64,000 nt of DNA, from positions 62,001-126,000 of the forward strand of contig NZ_JALHRX010000012.1 in NCBI RefSeq assembly GCF_023952475.1, in the 5' to 3' direction. The notes under the pieces were generated by a model that had not been told where the DNA came from, ran no database searches, and saw only the letters and a list, made by a program, of their open reading frames with translations. This document shows positions 62,456 to 64,000 of the stretch, piece after piece. Position numbers and translations under genes: made by a program. Origin of the DNA: Cupriavidus sp. WGlv3 (GTDB lineage Bacteria > Pseudomonadota > Gammaproteobacteria > Burkholderiales > Burkholderiaceae). Within the stretch, counting starts at the first letter, position 1; each line of letters begins with the position of its first letter.

Positions 62456-63111
62456 GGGAACGAATTCTAGCGGTGTTTGCAGTTTTAGGCACGGCGACAG
62501 CCTTCTCGCTCGTGAGCGTGAATGTGGGGGCGCATGGAATGAGAGGTGACGGACTCACACCTAAAGGGATGCAACGATACGTCCTTCCAATGAAAGACTG
62601 TGCGCTGGAATTTGTCGCCAAGGCAGGAGGAACTGCCCGGGTAACACCCTCGGACGATTCGTGGGGTACCTTTCGACATGGAAGCTACTTTCCAAAAAGG
62701 AACGAAAGCGCGCTATCAATGCTTGTCAGTTGCCAGCCGGGGAGCGCTAAAAATCTCTGTCCGGAGCTGATGAGTCAACGCCGGGAGTCCGACCCGATGA
62801 TGATCCGGGATACTCAGCAGCGCGACCTCACCGGGCTCAACCCGTGGTATTACTCCGATGCCGCCATCGCTACTGCAACAGCTGTAGCGACACCACGTAG
62901 CCGTGACCTCCATTTTTGTCTAGGTGATGAAACGCGTACGATCGTGACGATGAATGGCGGGATCGTCGTTGGATTCGACCCGCGCGAGATTGCCGAGACG
63001 CGCGGCAAGCCGATTTTGAAACGCTCGGAGCATGCACTGCCCGACGTGCTGGCCATCATCCGGTCAATGCGGTTCGTACCTGATCCAGCACCCAGACAAG
63101 ACAGTCGGTAG
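62443..63111 (+). CDS. Secreted protein of unknown function, candidate T6SS immunity protein
   Basis: This 222-residue protein overlaps the effector gene by 13 bases. GGAGG at the end of the effector gene serves as ribosome-binding site. An N-terminal hydrophobic segment (about 8-28, ILAVFAVLGTATAFSLVSVNVGA) looks like a signal peptide or anchor, so the protein is probably periplasmic, where immunity against a cell-wall hydrolase would act. It has four Cys that could form disulfides. I do not recognise a family. Its GC content is lower than that of the chromosomal genes. Confidence 0.7.
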   Translation: MEAVRERILAVFAVLGTATAFSLVSVNVGAHGMRGDGLTPKGMQRYVLPMKDCALEFVAKAGGTARVTPSDDSWGTFRHGSYFPKRNESALSMLVSCQPGSAKNLCPELMSQRRESDPMMIRDTQQRDLTGLNPWYYSDAAIATATAVATPRSRDLHFCLGDETRTIVTMNGGIVVGFDPREIAETRGKPILKRSEHALPDVLAIIRSMRFVPDPAPRQDSR

Positions 63112-63114
63112 GCC

Positions 63115-64000
63115 TTAATCCACAAGCGACACCAACGCCTCCCGCGCCTCCCGCCTCAGCTTCTCCAAGTCCAGCCCCACCACCGCCCCATCCCGCACCA
63201 CCTGCCGCCCCCGCACCAGCACATCACGCACAGGCGTCGGCTCGCCAGCCGCGACCGGCGCGGTACCGATGTCATGGAACCCATGGAACCGCAGCCCGCT
63301 GACGTCATAAATCGCCAGATCCGCCGATTGTCCCGGCGCAAGGGTGCCGATACCGGGCAGCCCCAGAACCTGGCCGCCACCGGCAGTGCCCCAATGAATC
63401 ACCTCCTCGACTCGCGTTTGCGCAGCGCCGCCGAGGGCGCGGTGGACCAGCCAGGCGAAGTTGGCCTCATGCACCATGCTGCCCGACTCGTTGGAAGCGA
63501 CGCCATCGACGCCGAGTGAAATCGGCACGCCCGCATCCGCCATCGCGCGCACCGGCGCGATGCCGCTGCCGAGTCGTGCATTGCTGACCGGGCAATGCGC
63601 CATGCCGGTGTTGGTCACAGCCAGCATGCGGATCTCTTCCGGGTTGACGGTGACGAGGTGCGCGAACCAGACGTCGGGTCCCAGCCAGTCGTGGTCGGCG
63701 ACGAACTGGACCGGCGTGCACTGGTATTTCTCGCGGCAGAACCTGACGTAGTTGTCGGTCTCGGACAGGTGCGAGTGCAGGCGCAGGTCCATGCCGCGGC
63801 CAAAGGCGGCGAGTTCGCGCAGCAGGGCGGGCGGCAGCGAGAAGGTGGGGGTGGTCGGGGCCACCACCACGCGGCGCAGGCCGTCGGGGGCGGCGTCGTG
63901 GTAGCGCGCTTTCAGGCGTTCGATATCGGCGAGCATTTCGTCCAGCGTCTCGGGCACCAGCGCGGTGGCGCGCATGCCGGGATGATCGGAGGCGGACTGG
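63115..64000 (-). CDS. Amidohydrolase-family deaminase (3' part, cut by the window end)
   Basis: The last 295 or so residues of a metal-dependent amidohydrolase are visible, and the frame stays open past the window end. It resembles the guanine / 8-oxoguanine deaminase and atrazine chlorohydrolase-like branch: HSHLSETDNYVRFCREKY (metal His and Glu), AHLVTVNPEEI, AHCPVSNARLGSGIAP and the catalytic Asp in SLGVDGVASNESGSM. It ends with the C-terminal composite-domain strands (DVLVRGRQVVRDGAVVG). The exact substrate cannot be told. It is convergent with the candidate immunity gene, three bases apart. Confidence 0.88.
   Translation of the reverse strand, partial: QSASDHPGMRATALVPETLDEMLADIERLKARYHDAAPDGLRRVVVAPTTPTFSLPPALLRELAAFGRGMDLRLHSHLSETDNYVRFCREKYQCTPVQFVADHDWLGPDVWFAHLVTVNPEEIRMLAVTNTGMAHCPVSNARLGSGIAPVRAMADAGVPISLGVDGVASNESGSMVHEANFAWLVHRALGGAAQTRVEEVIHWGTAGGGQVLGLPGIGTLAPGQSADLAIYDVSGLRFHGFHDIGTAPVAAGEPTPVRDVLVRGRQVVRDGAVVGLDLEKLRREAREALVSLVD

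Overview
The window looks like a piece of the main chromosome of a Cupriavidus-type member of the Burkholderiales. It is GC-rich with tightly packed genes. The gene order is the one I associate with this group: pilMNOPQ-aroKB-dgt-gltBD, an mla-yadGH-ibaG-murA-his-tat superblock, and petABC-sspAB. The genus is inferred from gene order and protein character; no database search was possible.

Layout. 1-7.4 kb: end of pilM, then pilNOPQ (type IV pilus alignment subcomplex and secretin), a terminator, then aroK, aroB and dgt. 7.4-8.2 kb: a REP-associated tyrosine transposase with a small repeat cluster behind it. 8.4-14.9 kb: gltB and gltD (glutamate synthase). 14.9-16.7 kb: a GNAT acetyltransferase and an orphan Bug-type binding protein. 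16.9-35.5 kb: one strand-uniform run holding mlaFEDACB (outer-membrane lipid asymmetry), a yadGH-like ABC exporter, ibaG, murA, nine histidine genes hisGDCB-(marC)-HAFIE, a small membrane protein, a HIT protein and tatABC. 35.6-36.8 kb: a major porin. 37.2-39.6 kb: a membrane-anchored HtrA protease, a Nif3-like protein and mscL. 39.8-44.1 kb: petABC (cytochrome bc1), sspA, sspB and tRNA-Thr(UGU).

The more variable part begins after the tRNA. 44.2-46.0 kb: a NERD-domain superfamily 1 helicase. 46.3-48.4 kb: an AlgZ/AlgR-like (LytS/LytTR) two-component system, followed by a free-standing copy of the kinase's 2TM domain. 48.5-56.5 kb: a divergent sugar-acid locus. One arm is rspA(manD)-rspB-KDG kinase; the other is a mannonate oxidoreductase-like dehydrogenase with a TRAP transporter (dctP and fused dctQM). 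Together they could import a hexonate or hexuronate and convert it through mannonate and 2-keto-3-deoxygluconate to KDPG. 56.6-63.1 kb: a 62-residue unknown protein, then a type VI secretion island with vgrG, a two-domain putative peptidoglycan-hydrolase effector and an overlapping secreted protein that is a candidate immunity factor. The window closes inside an amidohydrolase on the minus strand.

The best candidates for something undescribed are the VgrG-linked effector/immunity pair, whose M23-like domain appears to lack key residues while its GH19-like domain keeps a Glu; the 2TM-domain protein beside the LytS/LytTR pair; and the rspAB/TRAP/KDG-kinase locus. The core housekeeping regions are ordinary.
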